From Pseudomonadota bacterium (GTDB lineage: Bacteria; Myxococcota_A; UBA796; SXON01), in the NCBI GenBank assembly GCA_030685065.1, contig JAUXQH010000147.1, forward strand, positions 1 to 64,000: DNA of 64,000 nt, given 5' to 3'. Position numbers and translations under genes: made by a program. The notes under the pieces are model-generated. The model was not told where the DNA came from. It saw nothing but the letters and a program-made list of their open reading frames with translations, and searched no databases. Shown here one piece after another: positions 1 to 10,461 of this stretch. The first letter of the stretch is position 1, and every line of letters starts with the position of its first letter.

Positions 1-362
1 GCTTCTTGGTGTCGCCCGACGGACTGCCCGGCTACGTAGACGCAGGCGACTCCTCGGCGTTGGTGGTGCTGGCGGCGCTGGGGCTCTACCAGGTCGACCC
101 GAGCGCCCCGGTGTGGACGATCACCACACCCTCGGTGGAGCGCGCCGAGCTCAGGCTGCATCCAGGCTACTACGCGGGCGGGACCTTCGTGATCGAGACG
201 GTGGGGGATCCGGCCACCCAGCCGTACATCGCCTCGGCGACGCTCGACGGCGCGGCGCTCGACCGCGCGTGGATCACCCACGACGAGATCACGCAGGGCG
301 GGACCTTGAGCCTCACCTTGTCGGCCGAGCCCACCGACTGGGGGGCCTCCGGCGAACGGTGA
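1..362 (+). CDS. C-terminal end of a GH92-family glycosidase (alpha-mannosidase-like), cut by the window edge
   Basis: The reading frame is open from the first bases of the window, so only about 119 C-terminal residues are present and the start lies upstream. The fragment reads GYVDAGDSSALVVLAALGLY, then a beta-rich stretch, then LDGAALDRAWITHDEITQGG and a closing WG. This matches the end of glycoside hydrolase family 92, where the D(D)xG(Q/D)xSAW-type loop is followed by a final beta domain with 'L(N/D)G.pLdrawIth.ei..GG'. Family members are exo-acting, calcium-dependent alpha-mannosidases, usually exported. Exact substrate cannot be judged from this piece. The family call is fairly secure; the catalytic residues lie mostly outside the window. 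Confidence 0.75.
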   Translation, partial: FLVSPDGLPGYVDAGDSSALVVLAALGLYQVDPSAPVWTITTPSVERAELRLHPGYYAGGTFVIETVGDPATQPYIASATLDGAALDRAWITHDEITQGGTLSLTLSAEPTDWGASGER

Positions 363-548
363 GGTCTCCTCGTCCCGGGCGAGGTCGGCCGGACGCGCGC
401 GCCGGCCCGGTCTCCTCGCGGGGAACGAGCCCCGTCGCAGGCTGCTCGCGCGAAGCCCGAGGGCTCTCCCTGGGCGCGCGCGAGGCCGCGGTTGTGGATT
501 GGCGTGCCGCCGCCGGTGACCAGCATCGTGGGTGACATGGGGGCTACG

Positions 549-938
549 ATGTTCCGTCTTTGTACCGTCCTTCTCGGCCTCGCCGCCATCGGGCTTCCCG
601 AGGCACGAGCAGCGGAGTGTCACCAGTACGCGGTCGATGATTCCTTCGCCATCACCCAGTCCAACGGGTACCACGTCACGTTCCAGGTGACCCAGGACGA
701 GACCGGAGCCTTCAAGGGCACGGCGCTCGTCGGCGACCAGACCGGCACCGTCATGGGGACGATTGCGGACACTGGGAAGTTCGACATGCTGGTGACCTGG
801 GAGAACGGGTCCGTGGGCGACTACACGGGCTGGGTCGGCGCGGACGGGAAGATCGTCGACGGGACCGGCTTCGACCGGTCGAACCCCGCGAGCCGCGCGA
901 CCTGGACCAACCTCTCGCCGCTGCGGTGCGCGGACTGA
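549..938 (+). CDS. Small exported protein of unknown function
   Basis: This encodes about 129 residues. The ATG at 549 is preferred because it starts directly on a signal peptide: MFRLC, a hydrophobic leucine/alanine core, then EARAA as a likely cleavage site. In-frame starts upstream (492, 537) would put a non-signal leader before it. The mature part is beta-rich, with repeated short strands (YHVTFQVTQDETGAFKG, VMGTIADTGKFDMLVTW) and a terminal Cys, which could pair with the Cys just after the signal peptide. I do not recognise a family. The repeated 'G-T/A-x-G-x-I' pattern resembles small beta-barrel secreted proteins, but no function can be assigned. Confidence 0.65.
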   Translation: MFRLCTVLLGLAAIGLPEARAAECHQYAVDDSFAITQSNGYHVTFQVTQDETGAFKGTALVGDQTGTVMGTIADTGKFDMLVTWENGSVGDYTGWVGADGKIVDGTGFDRSNPASRATWTNLSPLRCAD

Positions 939-963
939 AGCGCGAGCGCCTCCTCTGACGCGG

Positions 964-1728
964 TCAGGGGGCCGTGCGCGCAGGCGCGAGCACATACGTC
1001 CCCGCGAGGGTGGGATGCACCGCGTCCCCGTCGAGCAGCCACGGGAGCTTCCGGGCGGATCGAGCCGGCACCGTGACCGTGGAGACGGGGGTGAACGTGC
1101 GGAACACGAAATCCCACAGCGGCGAGGAGACGCCGTGGTTGCGCCGGGGGTCACCGAAGTGGTGGTACAGATGGTGCCGCCGCGCCCAGCGCCCATATGC
1201 GGTGTGGGGCGGCCACACGTGGATGGCACGGTGGAGCCCCTCGTAGGCGAGCCAACCGCCCACGACGCCGCCCACGAACACAAGGCCCGGCGCCCACCCC
1301 GCGAGGGGCACCGCCACGAGCGAGAGCGCGGGCAGGACGATTGCGGCGAGCAGGAGCTTGGGGCCGAACGGGGCGAACCAATCGACCTTGGCATGGTGCT
1401 CGAGGTGCTCGCGCGCCGGCGTCACGCCGAGCAGGCGCTCGTGGAACACGAAGCGGTGGAGCAGGTACTCCAGCAGGGTCCAGGTGAACCCACCACAGGC
1501 AAGCGCGAGCCAGGTCAACGGGATCGTCCCATGCTGCCCTTTACCGCGTCCTTTCCCGAGTCGTGTAGGTCCGGCCCGCCGAGGTCCCGACTGCTCGCCG
1601 CGATGATCTGCGGGCCACCTTCGGCGACAACGGCCTCGCGGTGACCAGCCGCGCGGGCACCGGCGAGGCCACGCTCGCCCTGCGCCGCCGGTCAGCCGGC
1701 CGGGCGGCGTAGGCGTCCCGTCCGCCAC
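964..1728 (-). CDS. Fatty acid hydroxylase / sterol desaturase superfamily membrane protein
   Basis: The C-terminal ~185 residues carry the histidine clusters of the di-iron membrane hydroxylase family: HRFVFHE, EHLEHHAK, HRAIH and HHLYHHFGDP, followed by NHGVSSPLWDFVFRTF. Hydrophobic segments between the clusters fit four membrane helices in the inner membrane. Family members hydroxylate or desaturate lipid acyl chains or sterol-like substrates. The first ~65 residues of the open frame are Arg/Gly/Pro-rich and look like read-through of non-coding sequence. The true start is probably nearer 1520-1560, just before TIPLTWLALACGG, but I see no convincing ATG/GTG there (a TTG lies at 1518). The gene is convergent with the exported protein at 549-938. 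Confidence 0.75.
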   Translation of the reverse strand: MADGTPTPPGRLTGGAGRAWPRRCPRGWSPRGRCRRRWPADHRGEQSGPRRAGPTRLGKGRGKGQHGTIPLTWLALACGGFTWTLLEYLLHRFVFHERLLGVTPAREHLEHHAKVDWFAPFGPKLLLAAIVLPALSLVAVPLAGWAPGLVFVGGVVGGWLAYEGLHRAIHVWPPHTAYGRWARRHHLYHHFGDPRRNHGVSSPLWDFVFRTFTPVSTVTVPARSARKLPWLLDGDAVHPTLAGTYVLAPARTAP

Positions 1729-1776
1729 GCTCCGCGCCCCGCGCGCGCGTTACGCGCGTCTCCCGGGAGAGGCTTC

Positions 1777-2888
<1,112 letters not shown>

Positions 2889-2898
<10 letters not shown>

Positions 2899-2928
2899 AC
2901 CCGGACGCCGAGCAATTCACGCCGCGGC
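2889..2928. terminator. Shared hairpin between convergent genes, both stop codons in its arms
   Basis: The left arm GCCGCGGTGAA pairs with TTCAC-GC-CGCGGC on the right, with a two-base bulge and a loop of about 16 nt. The TGA of the fusion gene lies in the left arm and the complement of the aceA stop lies in the right arm. There is no clear U-tract, so a role as a bidirectional terminator is inferred only from position and pairing. Confidence 0.45.
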
Positions 2929-4178
2929 GGTCGCGCTCCCGAACTGCGCCGCTTCCGTGCTCTCCTTGAGCGCGGTCGTGCTGGACAGGCCGCCCGAGAC
3001 GACCTCGGCCACCGCGTCGAAGTAGCCGGTCCCGACCTCGCGCTGGTGGCGCACGGCGGTGTAGCCGACGGCCTCGGCGGCGAACTCTTCGGATTGGAGG
3101 CGGGCGTACGCGGCCATTCCTTCCTGCTTGTAGGCGCGCGCGAGCTCGAAGGAGCCGTGGTTGAGGCTGTGGAAGCCCGCGAGCGTTACGAACTGGAACT
3201 TGTACCCCATGGCCCCGAGCTCCACCTGGAACCGGGCGATCGTCGCATCGTCGAGGTGCTTGCGCCAGTTGAACGACGGCGAGCAGTTGTAGGCGAGCAG
3301 CTTGCCGGGGAACCGGGCGTGGATCGCCTCGGCGAAGCGGCGGGCCTCGGCGAGGTCGGGCGTCGAGGTCTCGCACCACACGAGGTCCGCGTAGGGCGCG
3401 AAGGCGAGGCCGCGGGCGATGGCCATGTCGAGCCCGCCGCGGATCCGGAAGAAGCCCTCGGGGGTGCGCTCGCCGGTGCAGAACGGCTGGTCGACCGGGT
3501 CGATGTCCGAGGTGAGCAGGCGGGCGCTGTTCGCGTCGGTGCGCGCGATGACGAGCGCGGGGACGTCGAGGACGTCGGCGGCGAGCCGGGCCGCGACCAG
3601 GGTGCGCAGGAAGTGGCTCGTCGGGACGAGCACCTTGCCGCCGAGGTGGCCGCACTTCTTCTCGCTGGAGAGCTGGTCCTCGAAGTGCACGCCGGCGGCG
3701 CCGGCCTCGATCATCGCCTTCATCAGCTCGAACGCGTTCAGCGGCCCGCCGAAGCCGGCCTCGGCGTCGGCCACCATCGGGACGAACCAGTCGCGCGTCG
3801 CGCCGCCCTCGGCGTGCTCGGCCTGGTCGGCGCGCTGCAACGCGCGGTTGATCCGGCGCACGAGGTTGGGGACGGAGTCGACCGGGTAGAGCGACTGGTC
3901 GGGGTAGACCGCGCCCGCCGTGTTCGCGTCGGCCGCCACCTGCCAGCCGGAGACGTAGATGGCCTCGAGGCCCGCGCGCACCGCCTGGACCGCCTGCCCG
4001 CCGGTCATCGCCCCGAGAGAGGGGACGTAGTCGCGCTGGTGGAGGAGCTCCCAGAGGCGCTCGGCGCCGTGGCGGGCGAGGGAGTGCTCGATCGGGAGCG
4101 AGCCGCGCAAGCGGGCGACGTCGGCGGTGTTGTAGGGACGCACGATGCCGTCGAAGCGGCCGGCGAGGGGAAGGGTGC

Positions 4179-4182
<4 letters not shown>
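2917..4182 (-). CDS. aceA: Isocitrate lyase
   Basis: The protein has 421 residues, typical of the ~430-residue bacterial isocitrate lyases. It splits isocitrate into glyoxylate and succinate in the cytoplasm, the first step of the glyoxylate shunt. Diagnostic segments are the SLGAMTGGQAVQAVRAGLEA region, WFVPMVADAEAGFGG, the active-site loop SSEKKCGHLGGKVL with the catalytic Cys, IARTDANSA, and LAYNCSPSFNW with the late catalytic NCSPS motif. The ATG overlaps the stop of the upstream malate synthase gene by four bases, so the two are translationally coupled. The longer frame extending upstream is a shadow of aceB. Confidence 0.97.
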
Positions 4183-5765
<1,583 letters not shown>

Positions 5766-5884
5766 GCCTTGAGGGTAGCCTCGAGAAGCGACGCCGAAGG
5801 TCGCAAATCGGTTGACTCTAGCTCTGCTGTGTTGGCATGTGAATGTGAATCCGTGTATTTGTAAATCCTGTCAACGGCTGTCCC
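5766..5884. promoter_or_regulatory. Divergent aceB / ScfR regulator control region
   Basis: This 119-bp gap is clearly AT-richer than its surroundings. It contains two similar sites: GCAAATCGGTTGAC (about 5803-5816) and GTAAATCCTGTCAAC (5861-5875). These are possible operators for the adjacent regulator; RamB sites in actinobacteria are TTTGC/GCAAA-type. A plausible promoter toward the regulator is TTGGCA (5832) with TATTTG (5856), spaced 18 bp. A TTGACA on the minus strand (5874-5869) could serve aceB, though no good -10 follows it. Site assignment is by eye only. Confidence 0.45.
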
Positions 5885-7285
5885 ATGCCCCCCTCTCTCG
5901 GACCCCGGCTCCGGACCCTCCGTCGCGAACGCGGGATGTCCCAGGCGGCCCTCGCGGCGCGGCTCGGCATCTCGCCGAGCTACCTCAACATGATCGAGGC
6001 GGGGAAGCGCGCGCTGTCCGCGGAGATCCTGGTCGCCGCCGCGAGCGAGCTCGACGTGGATCTGCGCGAGCTGGGCGGGGAGCGCGTGGAGCGGCTCGCG
6101 CAGGCGCTGGTCGAGGTGTTCGCGGATCCGGTCCTCGCCGAGGTCTCCCTCACCGCCGCGGAGGTGCACGAGCTCGCCGCGCGGGAGCCGATCCTCGCGG
6201 GCGCGCTCGTGCGGGTCCACCAGGCGCTGCGCGAGGGGCGGGAGACACAAGGGGCGCTCGCGACGCAGGTGGTGGAGGGCGAGGTGCTCTCGAGGCTCCC
6301 GTCGGAGGAGGTCACCGAGTTCATCGAGCGGCACCGGAACCACCACGCGGGCCTCGAGGCCGCCGCGGAGAGCTTCGTGCGCGAGGCCGCGCTCGACCCG
6401 CGCGATCTGTTTCCGGGCCTGGTGCGGTGGGTGGAGGCGCGCGGGGTGCGCGTGCGCATCGAGACGCCGCCCGCGCGCGGGGTGCACGCGCGCTACGACC
6501 GCGAGCGCCGGGAGCTCCACATCTCGGAGTGGCTGCCGACGCGCAGCCGGAACTTCGAGCTCGCCCGCATGGCGGGGCGCCTCGTGGTGTCCGACACCGT
6601 CGCGTCGCTCGCGGACGACCCGAGCCTGTCCACGCCGACCGCGCGCGCGCTGGGCCGCACGGCGCTCCTCTCGTACTTCTCGGCGGCGGTGCTCATGCCC
6701 TACGCGTCGTTCCACGAAGCCTGCGAGTCGCTCCGCTACGATGTCGAGCTGGTCGGACGCCGCTTCCGCGTGGGCTTCGAGCAGGCCTGCCACCGGATGA
6801 CGACGCTTTCCCGGCCCGGCCTGGAGGGGGTCCCGTTCCACCTCGTCCGCATCGACGTGGCCGGCAACATCAGCAAGCGGTTCTCGGGGTCGGGCATCCA
6901 CTTCGCGCGGTTCTCCGGCGTCTGCCCGCGCTGGAACGTGTTCTCGGCGTTCGCGATGGCCGGCCGCATCCGCACCCAGGTGAGCCGGATGCCCGACGGG
7001 CAGGACTACCTGTGCATCGCGCGGACGGTGCAGGAGGACAGCCAGGGGTGGGGCCAGGAGGGGCGTCTGCACGCGGTGGGGCTCGGCACCAACGTCGCCC
7101 ACGCCCGGCGGCTCGTGTACGGCGACGGCGTGGCGCTCGCGGACGTGCACAACATCATCCCCATCGGCGTCACCTGTCGGCTCTGCGAGCGGGCGGACTG
7201 CGAGCAGCGGGCCGTACCCAGCGTCGGCGCGCCGCTCAACGTCGACGACGCGGAGCGCCGTTCGAGCCCGTACGGTTCGCGGTGA
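5885..7285 (+). CDS. XRE-type short-chain fatty acid regulator of the RamB/ScfR family
   Basis: The protein has 466 residues in three parts. Residues 1-65 are an HTH_3 DNA-binding domain (LRRERGMSQAALAARLGISPSYLNMIEAGKR). The middle (~190-290) corresponds to the IrrE/peptidase M78-like domain, though its HExxH is degenerate (SRNFELARMAGRLV). The C-terminal part (~300-450) is the conserved ScfR domain with CHRMTTL, FSGSGIHFARFSGVCPRWNVF and the CRLCERADCEQRA cysteines. In Corynebacterium and Mycobacterium, RamB controls aceA/aceB and acetate or propionate use. Here the gene is divergent from aceB-aceA, so it is very likely their regulator and may bind an acyl-CoA-type signal. ATG start directly after the AT-rich control region. 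Confidence 0.9.
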   Translation: MPPSLGPRLRTLRRERGMSQAALAARLGISPSYLNMIEAGKRALSAEILVAAASELDVDLRELGGERVERLAQALVEVFADPVLAEVSLTAAEVHELAAREPILAGALVRVHQALREGRETQGALATQVVEGEVLSRLPSEEVTEFIERHRNHHAGLEAAAESFVREAALDPRDLFPGLVRWVEARGVRVRIETPPARGVHARYDRERRELHISEWLPTRSRNFELARMAGRLVVSDTVASLADDPSLSTPTARALGRTALLSYFSAAVLMPYASFHEACESLRYDVELVGRRFRVGFEQACHRMTTLSRPGLEGVPFHLVRIDVAGNISKRFSGSGIHFARFSGVCPRWNVFSAFAMAGRIRTQVSRMPDGQDYLCIARTVQEDSQGWGQEGRLHAVGLGTNVAHARRLVYGDGVALADVHNIIPIGVTCRLCERADCEQRAVPSVGAPLNVDDAERRSSPYGSR

Positions 7286-7356
7286 CGATGGGGGCGCGTC
7301 TGGTCGCCCAACGCGCCCGATGCGCCGGGATACAGCCCCCGTCCCGGAGAATCCCC

Positions 7357-8835
7357 TTGGAATGGAGCTTGGACAACCTCGCCTCCGTGCTCGACGCGAT
7401 GCGCGAGGGCGTGCAGGTGATCGACCCCGAGCTCCGCTACGTCTACCTCAACCGGGCGGCGGCGGAGCACGGGCGTTCGACGTCCGAGGCCCTCGTCGGG
7501 CGGAGGATGTCCGATTGTTACCCGGGCATCGAGTTGACCAGCATGTACGCTCTCCTGACGCGTTGTCTGGTCGAGCGCAGGTCCGACCGCATGGTGAACC
7601 AATTCATCCATCCGGACGGGAGCACCGCTTGGTTCGAGCTGCGCTTCGAGCCGGTGCCCCAGGGCCTCGTCATCATGTCCATCGACATCACCGAGCAGCG
7701 CGCGCTCGAGACCGAGCTGCAGCGGGCGCGCCGGCTGGAGTCCCTCGGCCGCCTGGCCGGCGGGATCGCGCATGACTTCAACAACCTCCTCACCGTCTTC
7801 ACGGGCTATTCGTCGTTCATCCAGATGGCCGTGCCGGAGGGATCGCGCGCGCACGAGGACGCGACCGTGATGCTGGCGGCCGCGGGCCGCGGCGCGAGCC
7901 TCACCGCGCAGCTGCTCGCCTTCTCCAGCGCCAGAAAGGTGAACCCCGGCGCCACCGACGTCGCGGCCGTTGCGGGCCGGGTGCTCGACATGCTCGGGCG
8001 GGTGCTCGGGGAGGGCGTCGTGCTGGTGCGCTCGGTCGCGCCCGGCCTCCCCAACGTCAACATCGACACGGGCGCGCTCGAGCAGATCGTGATGAACCTG
8101 GTCCTCAACGCGCGAGACGCGATGGAGGGGGTGGGGACGCTCACGGTCGAGACCCGCGCGACCGAGAGCGTGCCCGAGACCCAGCGGGGCGAGCTCGTCG
8201 AGCCGGGGGTCTACGTGCTGCTGGCGGTCACCGACACGGGCTCCGGGATGACGCCCGAGGTTGTCGACCAGGTCTTCGAGCCGTTCTTCACCACCAAGCG
8301 GGAGCGCGGCGGGACGGGGCTCGGGCTCGCCACGGTGTTCGGCCTGGTCTCCCAGGCGGGTGGCCACATCCGCGTGTACAGCGAGGTCGGCCACGGGACG
8401 ACCTTCCGCGTGTACTTCCCCACGAACGAAGTTGCGCTCCGGCCGCGCGCGGATGAGCCCGACGAGGCCGTGTCGCGCGGCACCGAGCGCGTGCTCGTCG
8501 TGGACGACGATCCCGCGGTCCTCTCGCTGGCGAAGCGCAGCCTCGAGTCCCTGGGGTACACCGTGGAGGCCGTCGGTTCGGCGGCGGAGGCACAGCGGCT
8601 CCTGGAGTGGGGCCACTTCTCCCTCCTCGTCACGGACATGGTCCTGCCGGGCCTCACCGGCGCCGAGCTGGCGCGCTTCGCGTCCGCGCTGCGCCCCGGG
8701 CACCGCACGTTGTTCATCTCCGGGTACACCGAGCGCGCCTTGCGGGCCCAGGCGGAGGAGCTCGACGTGCTCGAGAAGCCGTTTCATCCCGACCAGCTCG
8801 CGCGGCGGGTCCGGAGCGCGCTGGATCGGCCCTGA
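7357..8835 (+). CDS. Hybrid sensor histidine kinase with PAS domain and C-terminal receiver
   Basis: The protein has about 492 residues from the TTG at 7357, which has GGAGA six bases upstream. An ATG at 7288 in the same frame lacks a ribosome site and overlaps little of the upstream gene, so it remains possible. Domain order: PAS (~5-115, EGVQVIDPELRYVYLNRAA), HisKA with phospho-His in RLAGGIAHDFNNLLTVF, HATPase (NLVLNARDAM, DTGSGM, GTGLGLATVFGLV), then a receiver domain (~375-490: VVDDDP, phospho-acceptor Asp in VTDMVLPG, Lys in EKPF). No membrane segment is seen, so the sensor is cytoplasmic. Its input signal and output partner are unknown. Confidence 0.9.
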   Translation: MEWSLDNLASVLDAMREGVQVIDPELRYVYLNRAAAEHGRSTSEALVGRRMSDCYPGIELTSMYALLTRCLVERRSDRMVNQFIHPDGSTAWFELRFEPVPQGLVIMSIDITEQRALETELQRARRLESLGRLAGGIAHDFNNLLTVFTGYSSFIQMAVPEGSRAHEDATVMLAAAGRGASLTAQLLAFSSARKVNPGATDVAAVAGRVLDMLGRVLGEGVVLVRSVAPGLPNVNIDTGALEQIVMNLVLNARDAMEGVGTLTVETRATESVPETQRGELVEPGVYVLLAVTDTGSGMTPEVVDQVFEPFFTTKRERGGTGLGLATVFGLVSQAGGHIRVYSEVGHGTTFRVYFPTNEVALRPRADEPDEAVSRGTERVLVVDDDPAVLSLAKRSLESLGYTVEAVGSAAEAQRLLEWGHFSLLVTDMVLPGLTGAELARFASALRPGHRTLFISGYTERALRAQAEELDVLEKPFHPDQLARRVRSALDRP

Positions 8836-8881
8836 CACACTCGGCCTCTCCGACGGCTCTACATCGACAAGGAGACATCAC

Positions 8882-9298
8882 ATGGACACCATTCCCGTCT
8901 TTTCCGCCACCCCGTACGCCCTCACGCGCGCGCTCCCGGACGTCCCCTTCGCGGACGCGCTGGCCCGGACCCGCGCCGCGCTCGCGACGGAGGGCTTCGG
9001 CGTCCTCACGGAGATCGACGTCCGCGCGACGATGAAGGCGAAGCTCGGCGCGGACGTGCGCGAGTACGTGATCCTCGGCGCGTGCAACCCGCCCCTCGCC
9101 TTTCGGGCGCTCGCCGTCGAGCCGGGCACGGGCCTCCTCATCCCCTGCAACGTGGCGGTGACGGCAGACGACGCCGGCGGCGCAATCGTCGCCGCGGTCG
9201 ACCCCCTCGCGTTGTTCGGCGTGGTGGGAAAGCCGGGCATGGAGCCCATCGCGGTCGAGGTGCGCGAGCGGCTCGCGAGAGCGCTCGCGGCGATCTAG
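8882..9298 (+). CDS. DUF302 family protein
   Basis: The protein has 138 residues and no signal peptide. It fits the small DUF302 fold: VPFADALARTRAALATEGFGVLTEIDVRATMKAKL, then VREYVILGACNPPLAFRALAVEPGTGLLIPCNVAV. The single Cys in GACNPP and the final P-C-N are typical of the family, which is common near sulfur and anaerobic respiration genes; its biochemical role is not established. The ATG at 8882 has AAGGAG at good spacing. It sits in front of an oppositely oriented ECF sigma gene and may be the first gene of the sulfur-related island. Confidence 0.85.
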   Translation: MDTIPVFSATPYALTRALPDVPFADALARTRAALATEGFGVLTEIDVRATMKAKLGADVREYVILGACNPPLAFRALAVEPGTGLLIPCNVAVTADDAGGAIVAAVDPLALFGVVGKPGMEPIAVEVRERLARALAAI

Positions 9299-9313
9299 CG
9301 GCGCGGGGGACCG

Positions 9314-9892
9314 TCAGCCGGCCGAGGGACCCTCGCCCGGCCGGCCCTCGAGGCGCTCGCGGACGGCCCGGCGCGCGCGTGACAGCCGCGTGCGCACGGC
9401 GTTCGCGGTGACGCCCAGCTCGGCTGCGATCTCTGGGCCGGTCCATCCCTCGGCCTCCGCGAGGAGGAGCACGGCGCGGTCCTTCGGGGCGAGCTCGAGG
9501 AGCGCGGCGCCGAGGGCCTCGGCGATGCGGGCGCGCCCGGCGAGGGACTCGGGGCCGTCCTCCGGTGGCGCGGCGATGTCGAGATCCCGCTCGTGCAGGG
9601 ACGGGTCATTGCGGCGCCCCCGGCGCATGCGCCCGCAGGCGCGCGCCACCATGCGGACCACCCAGCCCTCCGCCGAGCCGTCGCCCCGGTAGTCACCGAG
9701 GTGCGTGCCGGCGGTGAGGAGCGCGTCCTGTACGGCGTCCTGGGCGTCCTGCTCGTCGCGACAGTATCGCCGCCCGACCGCGAGGAGCCGCTCCCCCTGG
9801 CAGCGGGTGAGGCGGTCGAGCGCCGCCAGATCGCCCGCTCGCATCAGCGCGGCGATCTCGTCGGGATCGCACTGGAGGGAGGGAGCCGGCAT
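9314..9892 (-). CDS. ECF-type RNA polymerase sigma factor
   Basis: The protein has about 192 residues with the two core regions of an extracytoplasmic-function sigma factor. Region 2 is near residues 25-95 (RYCRDEQDAQDAVQDALLTA, GWVVRMVARACGRMRR). Region 4 is near 125-185 (LELAPKDRAVLLLAEAEGWTGPEIA, then VTANAVRTRLSRARRAVRERL). ATG at 9892 is chosen; a GTG eight codons upstream is also in frame. No anti-sigma gene lies beside it: neighbours are a DUF302 protein (convergent) and thioredoxin (divergent). The regulon is unknown, but the divergent position suggests a link with the thioredoxin gene. Confidence 0.9.
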   Translation of the reverse strand: MPAPSLQCDPDEIAALMRAGDLAALDRLTRCQGERLLAVGRRYCRDEQDAQDAVQDALLTAGTHLGDYRGDGSAEGWVVRMVARACGRMRRGRRNDPSLHERDLDIAAPPEDGPESLAGRARIAEALGAALLELAPKDRAVLLLAEAEGWTGPEIAAELGVTANAVRTRLSRARRAVRERLEGRPGEGPSAG

Positions 9893-9958
9893 CCGGCCAA
9901 CTATCGCGCGCAACACTTCCGGCCGCCGCTGGCACTACGGGATGAGAACGGAGAAGTC

Positions 9959-10300
9959 ATGTCCCAGTCCATCCAGGTCACCGAGTCCACCTTCCGCACC
10001 GAGGTCAGCGAGAGCGCCCTCCCCGTCGTCGTCGACCTGTGGGCGCCCTGGTGCGGGCCGTGTCGCGCCATGGCGCCGGTGCTCGATGAGCTCGCCGTTC
10101 GGTACGCCGGGCGGGTCAAGGTCGTGAAGGTCAACGTCGACGAGGAGCCCGGCATCGCGTCGGCCTTCAAGCTCCAGGGCATCCCGACCCTCGCGGTGGT
10201 CCGCGGCAACGCGGTGGTGGACGGCCAGATCGGCTTCACCGGCCGCGCGGGGATCGAGCAGCTCTTCGCGCGCGTCGCGGCGCCGCAGGACCCGGCGTGA
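9959..10300 (+). CDS. trxA: Thioredoxin
   Basis: The protein has 113 residues and is cytoplasmic. The redox motif WCGPC (about residues 32-36, in DLWAPWCGPCRAMAPVLDEL) and the cis-Pro loop GIPTLAVVR are both present, as in classical thioredoxins. It reduces disulfides and can deliver electrons to sulfur-handling enzymes such as rhodaneses or persulfide intermediates. The ATG at 9959 has GGAGAA eight bases upstream. The stop overlaps the GTG of the next small gene (GTGA), so they are co-translated. Because of its place at the edge of the sulfur island, a role in sulfane-sulfur turnover is plausible but inferred. Confidence 0.93.
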   Translation: MSQSIQVTESTFRTEVSESALPVVVDLWAPWCGPCRAMAPVLDELAVRYAGRVKVVKVNVDEEPGIASAFKLQGIPTLAVVRGNAVVDGQIGFTGRAGIEQLFARVAAPQDPA

Positions 10301-10452
10301 AGGCGCTCGTGGGCGTCGTGATCGGCGCCGGGCTCGGCTACGCGTGGTACCGGGTGGTCGGCTGCTCCACGGGGAGCTGTCCGATCACCGCGCGCTGGTG
10401 GACCTCCACGCTGTACGGCGCCTTCGTCGGGTGGATGATGGGATCGACGTAG
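10297..10452 (+). CDS. Small DUF6132-like membrane protein
   Basis: This encodes 51 residues, starting at GTG and overlapping the thioredoxin stop by four bases. The sequence begins VKALVGVVIGAGLGYAWYRV, then has VGCSTGSCPITARWWTSTL and ends with ALYG-type residues GAFVGWMMGST. The glycine-rich N-terminal helix and the GCSTGSCPIT motif match the short DUF6132 proteins, which are often beside thioredoxin, rhodanese or YeeE/YedE genes. Two Cys separated by four residues could bind or exchange sulfur, though this is inference. The stop codon lies in a small hairpin shared with the convergent activator gene. Confidence 0.75.
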   Translation: MKALVGVVIGAGLGYAWYRVVGCSTGSCPITARWWTSTLYGAFVGWMMGST

Positions 10453-10461
10453 GGGGCCTAC
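10449..10461. terminator. Short hairpin carrying both stop codons of a convergent pair
   Basis: GTAGG and CCTAC pair across a GGG loop. The TAG of the small DUF6132-like gene is in the left arm, and the complement of the stop of the sigma-54 activator gene begins in the right arm. Stem is only 5 bp and no U-tract follows, so terminator function is weakly supported. Confidence 0.3.

Noticed and set aside
113..535. Arg-rich open frame on the plus strand over the GH92 fragment
   Set aside because: Composition is Arg/Gly/Pro-rich with no family match; it is the out-of-frame shadow of the glycosidase end.
9930..9950. CTGGCACTACGGGATG upstream of thioredoxin as a sigma-54 promoter
   Set aside because: Only the -24 half matches; no GC at -12.
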